In this document: in pieces, positions 1 to 11,100 of the stretch
Layout: each line of letters opens with the position of its first letter
How positions within the stretch are numbered: position 1 is the first letter of the stretch
NCBI RefSeq assembly: GCF_051020975.1
Contig: NC_135035.1
Coordinates: 5,704,001 to 5,768,000, forward strand
Source: Osmia lignaria lignaria
Taxonomy: Eukaryota > Arthropoda > Insecta > Hymenoptera > Megachilidae
Direction: 5' to 3'
DNA length: 64,000 nt
Position numbers and translations under genes: made by a program
Notes under the pieces: model-generated
Told to the model about the DNA's origin: nothing
The model's database searches: none
What the model saw: the letters and a program-made list of their open reading frames with translations, nothing else

Positions 1-596
1 TGAATGCCTGTACTCGGTAGTGGTAATTGGCACTGTATGTACGTATGTATTTATGTAACGCTGAAGCAGTCTCTCCATTCCCAAACAATTGTTTCCTAAG
101 TCGAAAACGTACTGTGCGCTCGTGATGAGATGACACTTGGATGATATGCGGGTTTAATTGGTTAAATTGCGTAGAACCCACCCTCTCCTAATCCAACTGC
201 GGAAATATGACTCACAGAATTTTGCAATTTGTCGAAGCCGTCATACCTACTAATTATGCTCGTGTAAATCTAGGGGGGCATCCGGCGTTTGCGTACTACC
301 CCTCTTATCGCGGTGCCGTCTCGCGGGACATTTTGTGATCGTAGGACAGTGCTAGAAATCAATCGAGCGGAGCATTTGAAGGCATCACCTTGCCCAAGAT
401 ACTAGGCGCGAGAAAGATCGCGTGTGTCATCTCGTCGCGAGCGGAAGTAAATACCTCGAGCCCGTAACAGTGCATGCGTGCAAATATAGAGGTATGCGGA
501 TGCCCATGCGCGGATTACTATTTACTGAGCATCCCTGATATTAATGCTTAAATAAACCTCATTAAATATTAAAAGTTATATAATTTATCCGTGCAG
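1..596. repeat. Intronic sequence with dispersed repeat, left edge
   Basis: No exon is visible here. It must be the intron before the P450 exon that begins at 597. The stretch at about 240-537 is a reverse-oriented copy of a repeat also seen at 2056-2520, 10140-10570 and 14020-14480. Shared landmarks are a 'tctcgcgggaca' block, a 'gtgcatgcgtgcaaata' block and the terminal 'gctca..ccctg' motif. It looks like a non-autonomous TIR element. The true left end cannot be fixed. Confidence 0.5.
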
Positions 597-3500
597 AATC
601 ATTAAGAAAGTACCCATCTGGATCATTACTAATTCGAAATGCAATGTCAAATTATACTTTTGATGGCACTAAAATTTCAATACCAAAGGGTACAACAATC
701 TTTATCCCAGTGCTTGCCTTGCAACGGAATTCTGATATTTATCCAAATCCTGATTCTTTCGATCCGGAAAGGTTCAATGAAGACGCTGTTGCAGCTCGAC
801 ATCCTATGCACTATTTACCATTCGGTGATGGACCAAGAAATTGCATGGGTAAGTTGAAAAATATTGTTATTACTTTTAGAAAATCGTAGAATCTTTTTTT
901 GACAGTTATCCACTTTAAATAAAAAAGGAAATGAAATTTTTTGTCTATTCAAATAATTAATTATATAGAGTCCGTCATAAGTCCCGGAGCGGTCAAATAT
1001 CGCAGAAACGAATCATTTTTTTCTTTTTTAATGGATCGGACAAATGTTTTAAAATTTTTTAAATTCTATTGGATGATTTTATCTGTTTGACCTTGAGAAG
1101 AAGGGTCATAGTCACGTCAATGTCAGCATGACTTTTTTTTAATGAAACACCCCTTTTTTGGTCATACAGTTTTAAAGGCGACTGCGAGGCCTTTTCAAAC
1201 CCTTATCGCGACTTTTAATAACTTAGGTAATTCTCATGAAAAACACGGTCGCAATAGGGGTTTGAAAAGGTCTCGCAGTCATCTTTAACACTATATGACC
1301 AAAAATGGGGTATTTCATTTAAAAAAATCATGCTAACCTTGACGTGACCTTGATTCCTCCTCTCAAGGTCAAACTGATAGAACCATTCAATAAGACTTTT
1401 AAAACCTTAACACTTTAGTCTGAACGATTTAAAAAAAAAAGATTTTTTTTTGAGATACTTGACCCTTCCTGGATTTGCGATGGACCCTGTATAGTATACT
1501 ATCAGAAGATATAAACAGTGATAATTTACAACATATTAAGCATTTTTCAATAATTAATTACATTGTTACCTCTTTTGATAAAGATCTAATTTTCAATATA
1601 AGTATATGTAATGTCATTTTTATAAAAAATACATAGAAAATAAATGAACAGCAAGATTTCAAGGTTTAAAACTAGAGTTCAGTTTCATATTTTTATGATT
1701 GGATAAAAGAGTTATCAGTTAAATTAATTTGAATAAAATTGTCAAGCTAACATTATAAATAAATATATTTGCATAACTTGGTTTAAGACTTTAATTGTCG
1801 TGAAGATATGTTTTCAAGGAACAATTCTATTTTTAATAAACTCAGTACATTACTTTTACTTATTTATCCGGTTCTATTAACTCTTCTCTAAAAGTGTCGA
1901 TAATTAATTAAGTTATATTGTGCTGCATGAGAGGGGTAATAGGTTTCTGAACAAAGTACGTTATCCAAGTAAAAGTAATATAACCACAGTAATATTATAG
2001 ACTGCGTATTCCGATAAGAGGAACAGATAATAGCCAAGAGTGAGAAAGCAGTATGCAGGGATGCTCAACAAGTAGTAAATCGGGCACGAGTGCCCGCCAA
2101 CGCCCCTATTTGCACGCGTGCACTGCTACGAACGCAAAGTACTGTCCACTACTGACAAGAAGTCTCGCGGGACAGCACAGGGACAAGAGGGGATACTACG
2201 CACACATCGACTGACCCCCTGGCTTTACATCAGTGATTTGCACTTCGACCAATCATATTTCACGACTGAAAGTGCGTGTGAGCTGAGGTGAGGCGCGACC
2301 AATCAGATTGCGTTATTCTCGTGGGACTTGTGATCGGTGGACGGTACGTTTTTGGTTCGGGTGAATCGTCGGAAGTTGTGTGGTACTTTCCACTTCGAAA
2401 GATTCTCGAAGTCACGCAGCTGAATACCTTTTACTTCTTAATCTCATTTACAACTCTCATGTACCAACATCAAAGCATCGCATATAGGACAAGGAACGCA
2501 CAGGATTTCCGTGTAAACTGAACCTTACGCTATCACGCCCCCTACCATCAATCGGTAATCGCAGTATATCCGAGCATTTTATATTGCCTTCTAACTCTTG
2601 TGCTACCGTTACTCCGTCTTATAGGTTATTTATTCTGAAATCTACAGGGTTATTCTTTCACTATGCGACACAAAGGAAGTGCAGCCTAACACCTTAGGCT
2701 CATTTTCTTTTCGAAAATACATCCACGTGGTCATTTCGGCTACTGAGATGAGCACACGGTCCAAGGCTGCGTGGGTATTAAAAGGAAAAGGGGCCTAAGG
2801 TTCTGGGTGGCTCTTCCTTTGTATTACACAGCGAGAGAATCAACTTGTACATTGAGTTGCATTGAACTTGTCGCAGTGAAGTTGGCTACAAATTCACTAA
2901 CGCATTCACGCCGCGTCGGTGAGTGAATGCGTGACCAACTTCACTAACACATTCACGCCGCGTCGGTGAGACGATGGGCGAGATAGACTCACCAACGCGG
3001 CGTGAATGGTTAGTGAATTTGTAGCCAATTTTACTGCGACAAGTTCAATGCAACTCAGTCAGATACACTGATTGTGAGTTGCATTGAACTTGTCGCAGTG
3101 AAGTTGGCCACGCATTCACTCACCGACGCGGCGTGAATGTGTTAGTGAAGTTAGCGCACTAACACATTCACGCCGCGTCGGTGAGCCGATCGGCGCAGCG
3201 AGGTGCTGACGACGCGGTGTGAATGTGTTAGTGAATGTGTAGCCAACTTCACTGCGACAACTTCGATGGAACTCAGTGTACCCTGAGTTGCATTGAACTT
3301 GTCGCAGTGAAGTTGGCTACAAATTCACTAACACATTCACGCCGCATCGGTGAGACGATGGGCGAGATAGACTCACCGACGCGGCGTGAATGTGTTAGTG
3401 AATTTGTAGCCAACTTCGCTGCGACAACTTCGATGGGACTCAGTGTATATACATGCACATGTCTATGGATATTACAAAATTTTGAAGGTAGTAGTTATGT

Positions 3501-3750
3501 TATAATTTGCACAATACATTGAAACACCAATTATCACTATAATATGTTATTTACAGGTGTACGTTTCGCAATTTATCAAACCAAAATTGGCCTTATCACA
3601 ATTCTACGGAATTACAAAGTGGACGTTTGCGAAAAGACAATGATTCCTTACGAAATTAATCCAGCTTCGCTTTTTTTAGCCCCAAAAGAAGGGATATATT
3701 TGAAATTCACAAAACTACAAAGGAAATGCAACTTATTTGACATACATTAA
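597..3750 (+). CDS. Cytochrome P450, CYP6AS-like, 3' part only (gene A)
   Basis: These are the last two exons of a microsomal P450 monooxygenase of the CYP3 clan. Exon 597-848 follows a 'gcag' acceptor. It reads from the ExxR region (ESLRKYPSG) through the PERF-type motif (DPERFNED) to the heme loop FGDGPRNCMG, whose Cys is the heme thiolate ligand. It ends in phase 1 before gtaag. Exon 3557-3750 completes the Gly codon, reads VRFAIYQTKIGL and stops at TAA. Earlier exons (membrane anchor, I-helix) lie left of the window. Exon 4 is 252 nt, exactly as in the three complete paralogues downstream. The last exon is 194 nt, against 164-170 in those genes, so the protein has a slightly longer tail (ending near NLFDIH). 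No disabling change is seen. The 2.7-kb last intron is filled with MITEs. Family placement is by similarity of motifs, not by a search. Confidence 0.85.
964..1492. mobile_element. Palindromic TIR element (MITE) in P450 A intron
   Basis: The ends 'atagagtccgtc' and 'gatggaccctgtat' are imperfect inverted repeats flanked by TA. The inside is also a long imperfect palindrome around 1230: the blocks near 1165-1205 ('gcgactgcgaggcc') and 1255-1285 are reverse complements. No coding capacity is seen. It was probably mobilised by a mariner/Tc1-type transposase, inferred only from the TA flanks. Confidence 0.6.
2056..2520. repeat. Dispersed repeat family, forward copy
   Basis: This starts near 'gggatgctcaacaagtagta' and contains 'tttgcacgcgtgcactg', 'tctcgcgggaca' and 'ccaatcatatttcacgactg'. 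The end contains 'caaagcatcgcatatag'. Matching blocks lie at 240-537 (opposite strand), 10140-10570, and 14020-14480 (opposite strand). It is an old non-coding element. The reading frame across 2288-2521 is not conserved between copies and is not a gene. Confidence 0.5.
2852..3442. mobile_element. Three tandem copies of a palindromic MITE (family A)
   Basis: Copies lie at 2852-3058, 3075-3275 and 3284-3442. Each begins 'tgagttgcattgaacttg' and ends with its reverse complement or a close variant. Inside are alternating 'tcactaacacattcacg' and 'ccgcgtcggtgag' blocks. The same family occurs at 25925-26086, 31070-31425, 36317-36410 and 59610-59676. Each copy could fold into a near-complete hairpin. 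The open frames on both strands are by-products of the palindrome. Confidence 0.75.
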
Positions 3751-4744
3751 ATTGAAAATATTTTTTGTAAGTCATTACACATTATGTATGTAAAAAACAA
3801 TACAGAATGAATATATATTTGTTGCTTAGTATTAAGATATTGTGGGATGTTAAGACGGGAAGGTTGGCAACGCGGTGTGTAAAAAACAGATGGAAGTGCG
3901 TGGATTGTGTGAAGAAGGCAGTCCTTTTTTGTAAAAGCGAGAAAATCCTATATTACTATTACAATTCTATGATATATTAATTTTAAAAGTACAATAATAA
4001 ATGTTTAATAACGAAATCCATAAAAATCCTACAATATCTTGTATACTAGGGTAAGGGACCCATATACCGGAGATTTAGTGCGTGATATGAAAGCTGCCAA
4101 AAAATTTCAATATAATTTTTTATTTATTTTGGGAATTTTTTGGATTAAACTAATTATTAAACATTTCTATAAGTTCGGGACTTATTGAGTCAAATGAAAG
4201 ATAAAAACAAAGGTGAAAACAAATTTTGTCGTAATGTTACGGATTGATTCCGCACGAGCGTGCCGACTCAGTCCGACAACCGGGGTACCGCGAAGGTAGA
4301 CTAGTTTATAAGTGTACGAACTCAGGTTTATTGCACAGTGTACTTAAGTTTTATATATTCATTTTTACCAAATTTTAATTTAGTTTCATGTCATCAAATC
4401 GTATGAGACTATCGCTATAACTAGCGACCAATTATTTTCTAAACAATTTAATAATGATAAATACCGGAGTTACGACTACGGACTTGCTACTAACAGCGGT
4501 TCGGTCGTACGGTCCGAACTAATTGTACCAATTGTACTATCCTCAAAACCATATCTACTGTAGAGAAAAGGGCTGGATCATCCTCCCCTTGCTGCTCCTT
4601 TTGTTGCTGTAATACGGCAAGGCTGTGCTACAGACACTGACTCCACAATGAGTAATAGGGTATAGTCTTTGGTATCGAAGCAACTTGGTATCTGCTATTA
4701 CCATCAACGTGCATTAGATTGTTGCAGTGCGATGTGTTTTACAT

Positions 4745-4990
4745 TTTTATACCTTTACCTTTACCTTAGTGGTTTATCCGGGATAGGAATGAGGTCAGTC
4801 CTTTCTGATAGATTCCTTTCCCCAGAATGGCGCTTTGTAGGGGCTTTAGCCTCTCCTTTGCCCAATGAACATTTTGGCAACCCCCATATTTATACTAGGA
4901 TAGAGCAGATGGCGTTCGTTGTCAAGACACAAATTTAAAACCCCTTGAAAACAAAGGGATATCTAGTCTTGTTGGATCTGTAGTCACTGC
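4745..4990. repeat. Dispersed repeat shared with 61220-61570
   Basis: It shares 'tggcgctttgtaggggct', 'ttgcccaa.gaacatttt' and 'tctagtctt..g.a.ctgtagtcactgc' with the region 61220-61570, in the same order and orientation. It is non-coding and the ends are undefined. Confidence 0.45.
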
Positions 4991-5046
4991 ACTGCATGCA
5001 CTATCACATCCACTATAATCAAACTATATTCGAAGGTTTGTATAGT

Positions 5047-5297
5047 TAAAATATTTAAAATTAAATAGAAGAGAATTTTATCGAATACGAATGTCAAATT
5101 TGTTTTAATTCAAGAAAAAAAAGAACTAACAGCACGCGGAGTTCCCAAGCGGTCACCCATCCAAGTACTATCCGCGCCGAACTTAGCTTGACTTCGGTGA
5201 TCGGACGAGAACCGGTAGTAGTCCTAAGTCGTATGGCCGTTAGTTGAAAATAGGGACTTTATTAGAGCGGAAAATGGTTAAAAACCGAAGAAATATA
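5047..5297 (-). repeat. Single arm of the 5S-containing inverted-repeat element
   Basis: On the minus strand it reads: upstream block ('ccattttccgctctaataaag'-like), 120-nt 5S sequence, T-run, then 'ttcgataaaattctcttct' and 'atttaattttaaata'. All of these blocks recur around the 5S copies at 42437, 57365 and 58554. No second arm is seen nearby, so this is a solo or truncated copy. It abuts the TIR element that starts at 5298. Confidence 0.65.
5125..5244 (-). rRNA. 5S rRNA sequence (copy 1), embedded in a repeat
   Basis: A 120-nt match to eukaryotic 5S rRNA on the minus strand. It has the conserved 'ggttctcgtccgatcaccga' core and the box C region 'tacttggatgggtgaccgc'. Its ends, ACTAAC and GTTAGT, can pair as helix I. 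A run of eight T follows the 3' end, as expected for an RNA polymerase III terminator. Its flanks are repeated elsewhere, so it may be a 5S-derived mobile repeat rather than a working host 5S gene. Confidence 0.6.
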
Positions 5298-5515
5298 CCG
5301 GATGATTTTTTCGTAGCCGGACACAAAGGAACTGGTGACAGCACCATGACTGCACCATGAAGAGGTCCGCATCGTCCACACGTACTACACACACAAAATT
5401 GTCTCGGCCCAGGTAGGTCCCCGCTGGTACGTGACAATACGGACCACTTCATGGTGCGGTTAAGGGGTTCATTGTCACCAGTTCCTTTTTGTCCGGCTGC
5501 GAGAAAATCACCCTG
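5298..5515. mobile_element. TIR element, 'cagggtgattttctcgc' family, full copy
   Basis: The left end is a degraded 'ccggatgattttttcg' and the right end 'cgagaaaatcaccctg', flanked by TA. Internally, 'cggacacaaaggaactgg' is mirrored by 'ccagttcctttttgtccgg'. Half copies occur at 56962-57084 and 60435-60563. It is a non-coding MITE with TA target duplication. Confidence 0.65.
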
Positions 5516-6186
5516 TATACATATAGGTCTGTGATGGCCTACCACTTGTGTATAAACGTTTATGCGGAAAAATTTGAATGAATATTTACTTTGTTATTCA
5601 TACTGCTCAGTTATCAACTAAATGTTATAATATTTAGTAATTAAGAATTATATTATTTTTTTCCTAAATCAGTTTTAATATTAATATGGTATTAATAAAA
5701 AATAAGTAATCAATTATTATGAAAATTTCAATTCTTTCTGTGAATCTCTTGTATTACCAAATCCACAAGTGGGTACAGATGGAAAGCCATTTAATGAAAG
5801 ATGGTATTTTTGTAATTATAAATGGTGCTAAGAAATCTTGTATTATGTTTAAAATATTGTTCTACTTACAATATTTTGATTTTCTGTATATTTTTTTCCT
5901 TTGGTTATGAATCAATTATTGACTCGGAAATACTTCACGTCGATAAAAATGATAGATCTACACTAATTAAGATAAGATTCCTAATTCCTTGAAATACAAC
6001 CGTATTTGAGGTACTTAAGTTTAAAAGTAAACATCATTCATCAAGACAAATTTTATCTCACGTATTAAAAACTCATAATTGTATCATTATTTCATTGTGT
6101 TAAGTGCGAAGTCATAATCTCATTATCCTGTTTTTGCTATGACTAATATTTCATTGAAATATAACATTTTTATCAAAAGATCTTCG

Positions 6187-6243
6187 TTTTTAACTATGTA
6201 TAGAAAGTATTCCATTTAACTATGTATAGAAAGTATTCCATTT
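6187..6243. repeat. Perfect 28-bp tandem duplication
   Basis: The unit containing 'aactatgtatagaaagtatt' followed by 'ccattt' appears twice in a row without a mismatch, which suggests a recent slip event. Confidence 0.8.
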
Positions 6244-6429
6244 AAATCTATACTTACAACCATTTCCGATATTATAAGTCATGTTCAAAATCTTTTCGGA
6301 GAAAAGTTAAATGATTTGACGGAGGCGGCTTAAAACACAAAAATCTATTAGCGTAACTAGAATCTTTGTGATGGGTCAAATCCCTTAACCTTATTAACAA
6401 TGTCAGACATTTAGTATCTAGCGCTTCGC

Positions 6430-6650
6430 CAGATTTTAGAAGAGAATTTTCGAATTTTAGGCAGTTGGAATTTTGGAATTATGAAATTCTGAAAATGTTG
6501 ACTTCTGGAGTTCTGAAAACCTCAACTTCTGGGGTTCTGCAAATTTTTGAATTCTGGACTTCTAGAATTTTGAAATTTTTAAATTCTGGGTTCCTGGAAT
6601 TTTGAAATCCTGAACTTCTGGAATTTTAAGGTTTTAGAGTTTGAAAACTT
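6430..6650. repeat. Degenerate simple repeat (ttctggaattttgaaa)
   Basis: About 200 bp is built from variants of 'ttctgg(a/g)(a/g)tt(t/c)tgaaa'. A sequence of the same character on the opposite strand lies in intron 1 of the next P450 (8630-8850). Confidence 0.6.
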
Positions 6651-8039
6651 TAAAATAGCAAGACATGACAATGACAACAAATAAATTATTCATACATACA
6701 ACAAAAACTGATGGAATGATTTTATTTTTTCTGTAGATTACATTAATATTTTATCAAATGTTCTTGAGGTTCTTCAAAATTTAAAAACATATAAGAAACT
6801 GAAACGATTATTTAAAAATATTATTCTATAATTTCTTTGCAGATAAATTGACAATTTCAAAATGTTTTGTTATTTATCTATTTATCTCAAAATGTAAATC
6901 AGAATGGTTAATCAAGAGATTAATCCTTTCATAAAGTATATGAACTCATTTGAGTAGATTTACCACTACCAAAAGAATGGCAATCTTTAAAAAGTCATAA
7001 AATTATTCAGACATGAAAATAAAGATCATTGAACACAACTTGTGTCCCAGATAACTTCTATCCTTTTTTTATTCCAAATTCTGAATTCACGTTGGTCATT
7101 TATTCACAATTTTTAGTAATAATTTCCAATCGCATATTTGTTCTTTAGAATTATAAAATAATTAATATAAGACCGCAACCACGACGTTGCTATTTTTCGG
7201 CTAATTCGACAACAGTGTAATCATATTAAAAATTCCCAAGCAAATAAACGAATAATAATAATTAATAATAACAATAACCTAAGCAAGTAAAATAATAATT
7301 AATATTACTACTACCTTTACAAAAAGCACAGAGTGGAGCATAAAACAAATATAGGAAATCCATGGAAATACGATTCGCAATTCAGATATTTGACAATCAT
7401 ACAACATCAGATTGATATTACATTTATTACATTCATCATTATCACATCTTGTACATTCGCGTATCGTTTATATTTTGTATTAACATGTTGACAGCCACAG
7501 TGAAAATGGGCATTTGTTACGAGACGTATTAAAGCTCTAATTATTAAGAATAGGAATAATTAATTTTCAAATTTCAAATGTCAAGCTTTTAATTTGATAC
7601 TTTACATTATTAGTATAATAACAATACTATTGAAAATAATATTTTTCTATCGTTTTCGTTTAATTATTGGAGTGCGTGTAATTTGCGATGCCGGTCACCG
7701 GTGACCCCCACGGCAATCAACGTGTTAAAAACATTCTAATTGGTTGTTTACCCATTTATTCAATCTGTAACCTTTCTAACAAAAAATAAATATCTCATAT
7801 CTCCAAAAAACCAAAAAAGTAAGTATGATCATTTAACTGTAGGTCCGTTAAGAATATAATAATATTTTGTGCAAATACCTATGCTCTATACTGAAAACGA
7901 CTTAATAAGAAATACTAAGTCACCTTCAGAAACTGATGAAGCCAACTCATTTATTTGGAAAAAAAATTACGAGAAGAGATGACTCAAAATCAGTGTGCAA
8001 ATAAAACTGACGTGCGTGTATGTACACGCAATGAAATGA

Positions 8040-8164
8040 ACATTTCATAAGACGCTCGTCATGTGCGATTAGAAAACAGCGTAGATTCTAGTAACTAGTA
8101 GATTTTAGTATGCCGTCGCCTTTGAGTTGAAACTTGTCGACTGCTGCGCTAACTCCGATTCAAC
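8040..8164 (+). promoter_or_regulatory. Proximal promoter/5' UTR of P450 B, conserved with P450 C
   Basis: The last ~65 bp before the ATG share the pattern 'ccgtc..c.tttga', 'ga.act.gtcgactg' and 'ttcaacATG' with the sequence before 35076. A weaker match extends further up ('cgtcat..cga..aagaaa', 'gcg.aga.tc.ag'). Conservation outside coding sequence suggests a shared transcription start and 5' leader, but could also be simple residue of duplication. Confidence 0.5.
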
Positions 8165-11100
8165 ATGGCTGATTATTTTCAACTGTTAAGTGCGTTTGCC
8201 GTAGTGTTTCTGGCTTTATATTACTATTTTACGTTGACCTTTGACTTCTGGAAGGATCGTGGCGTGAATGGACCGCAGCCAGTTCCTGTATTTGGCAATA
8301 TCAAAGACATCATCATGGGAAAATGCGCATTAGGAACTTATACAATGAAACTTTATAACGAGTACAAAAATGAACCTATGGTTGGAATATTTGTTAGAAG
8401 ATCACCCCATCTTGTATTGATTGATCTGGATCGTATTAAGGATGTCTTAATTAAGGACTTTTCGACGTTCAGCAATCGAGCAACTCTCATATTCGAAAGG
8501 GTACCTATACAGAGTGTTCTATGCTACTAGGAAAAAATATACAATACGTTTTGCAAGTATACCACCCTTATAAAAATTGAATGATTTTAGTGAAGTCAGT
8601 AAAAATAAATCCCGTCTGGATATTGGTGTAACTATGTTCCAAAATTTTTAAAATCCAAAATTTCAAAATTTTAAGATGCTAAAATTCCGAAATTCTAAAA
8701 TGGTAAAAATTCAAATTTCCAAGAATTCTAAATTCTAAAATGGCGAGATTCCAAAATGGTAAAATTTCATAATTCTAAATTTCCGAAATTTCGAAAATTT
8801 CAAAGTTCTAAAATTCCGAAATTCTAAATTTCCAAGGTTCCGAAGCGTAAAATAATTTTACATTAAGAAATCAAAACATTTAAATATTGAGTTAGTATAG
8901 GTATTTCTGAAAGCTACTGTATTTCTAATGGTATAAAATAGAAGAAAATTAATAGTGTGTGTATCAATTAATACTAGACTACCGGCTATAAACTTTACAA
9001 TACAGTGTATATTTACCAAACGTCTCCTTACTCAAATAATTATTAATAGAACACGCGATATTGCGCGATTCTATAGTCCGTCCAACGAGACGAGTCAGTA
9101 AATGTAAACAAAACAGCTGGATGCGCTTCATACGCTGGATGTTAGCGGCTCTTTCTATTGGCTGCCAAGTATCGAGCTCAGGGCTAATTTTCGGCGGTCT
9201 TTTGCCGTGGGCCCTTACTTGGAAAACCAGGAGTAATTTACATAATTACTTTGCATAATTAATTTGATCATAGCAAAAATTATTTGTCGTGATTTTGGGA
9301 GATGACTTTACACCTATTATTATTGTTCTAAAAGTAGTAGTTTTTTATTTTGTAGTACACAAGGATCGATATACCGCCCGAGAATTTGTATACATTTACT
9401 GACTCGTCTCGTTGGACGAACTATACACTTATCGTTAATGATATCAAGAAAACAACAGTGCGCCTGTCAACACAATAAACTATATTTACAGACCGAACCC
9501 TTATCTGCACATCTTTTCAACTTAGAAACAGAAAGATGGCGACCATTGAGAACAAGGCTCTCACCAGTATTCACATCTGGAAAAATCAAGGATATGTTCC
9601 CTCTAATACTCGAATGCTCCAATCAACTTAAAGAGTGTTTAGAAAAGATAGTTGAAAAAGATGGACTTTTGGATTGTCGCGAAATAGCAGCAAGATTTAC
9701 AACTGATGTGATAGGAAGCTGCGCTTTCGGAATTAGTATGAACGCGTTATCAGATGAAGAAAGTGAATTTCGACGAATGGGAAAACAGATTTTTAAGAGC
9801 AACCTTGCGACGATGTTAAAAGGTAGTTTTAAAGAAGCTATGCCAGAGTTGTATAATACACTTGGCTTTGTACTACCGCATACTGAAATGACTAAATTTT
9901 TAACGACGATCGTCTCAGAAACGATTAAGTATAGAAAAGAGCATAATATTGTCAGGCCGGATTTTATAAATTTACTAATAGACTTGAAGGACAATCCACA
10001 TAAATTGGAGAACATCGGTAAGTGCTTATATTTAAATTTAAATAATTATACTACAATGGGGTACATAAAGTAGGGCAGACATAGTCAAAGTCTTCCCCGC
10101 CAGCGTCTCAACGGTCACCACTGTTAGATACTCTATTTTCCTACCATCAGTCGACGGGTGCCCCTACAACATAAGTAAGTCAGCATAAGCAGATACAGCG
10201 TGATTCTTTCTCTATGGAAACTAAAAGCGATGTCGGTTGCCACTTAAGAATAATGTTCTATTCATATGTAAACACTTACTGTCCTCCGATCACAATAAGT
10301 CTCGCAGGACGCCATAGGGGAAAGAGGGGGTACTACGTACACTTCGACTGGTTCCCTAGTTTTACACGGGCCTATTTCAACCAATCATACGTCACGACTG
10401 GAAGTATGTATGAGCTGAGGTGGACCACGACAAATCAGATCGCGTTGTTCTCATGGGACTCCTTGTGATTGGTAGACAGTAAGTAGGCTTGTGTAAAACT
10501 TCGGGGTCAGTCAATGTGTAGGTAGTACCTCTTGCACCTGTGCCGTCCCGCGAGTCTTCTTGTAATCGGTGGATAGTACGCACCCACATAGCGGTGTATC
10601 GTAGTAGAGACATGTCCATCCAGTGTCTAAGCCCGAAGTTCTTAACCTTTCAAAATCACGGAACATTTACAATTTTACAAACTTTTTGCGGAACACAGTT
10701 AAAGCGTATAATCCGGTATTGTATGAAATAACTAGTTTACTTAGGTTAGGTTAGGTTATAATATACAAGGTGTTCGAAAACAGGTGGGTGATTTTTTAAT
10801 GGGTGATTCTAGGGATCAAAATAAGACGAAAATCAAAAATGACGAAATAGCGTTTGCGACTTTGTTTTTCAGGAATTAACGTTTAAAAATTCGAGTAAAA
10901 AGCGCCTGTAACCTGCAATCTGCCCAGCACCGACAACTGAACGTCAGGTCAGCAGGGGTAGGTACTGTGCAGAGATAAGATGTTGCGGAGGCTAAGGAAT
11001 GTGGGTATGATTGGTCGCCTAATGCACACGCATTCTAGACCGTCACGCGTTATTGGTCGAAACACTCACACATATTAAGCACGCCACTTGCACGCCTCAA

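Larger units (their letters stand above)
3751..8164. other. Intergenic region between P450 genes A and B
   Basis: This is AT-rich and no gene was recognised. It holds a repeat at 4745-4990, the 5S-bearing arm at 5047-5290, a TIR element at 5298-5515, a 28-bp tandem duplication at 6187-6243 and a degenerate simple repeat at 6430-6650. A block near 5985-6150 ('gcgaagtcataatctc') resembles one near 15635-15690 downstream of gene B, as expected if the whole gene unit was duplicated. Confidence 0.5.

Noticed and set aside
3235..3522. Mirror-image frames with repeated peptide LATNSLTHSRR
   Set aside because: By-product of the family A inverted repeats; the same happens at 31038-31264.
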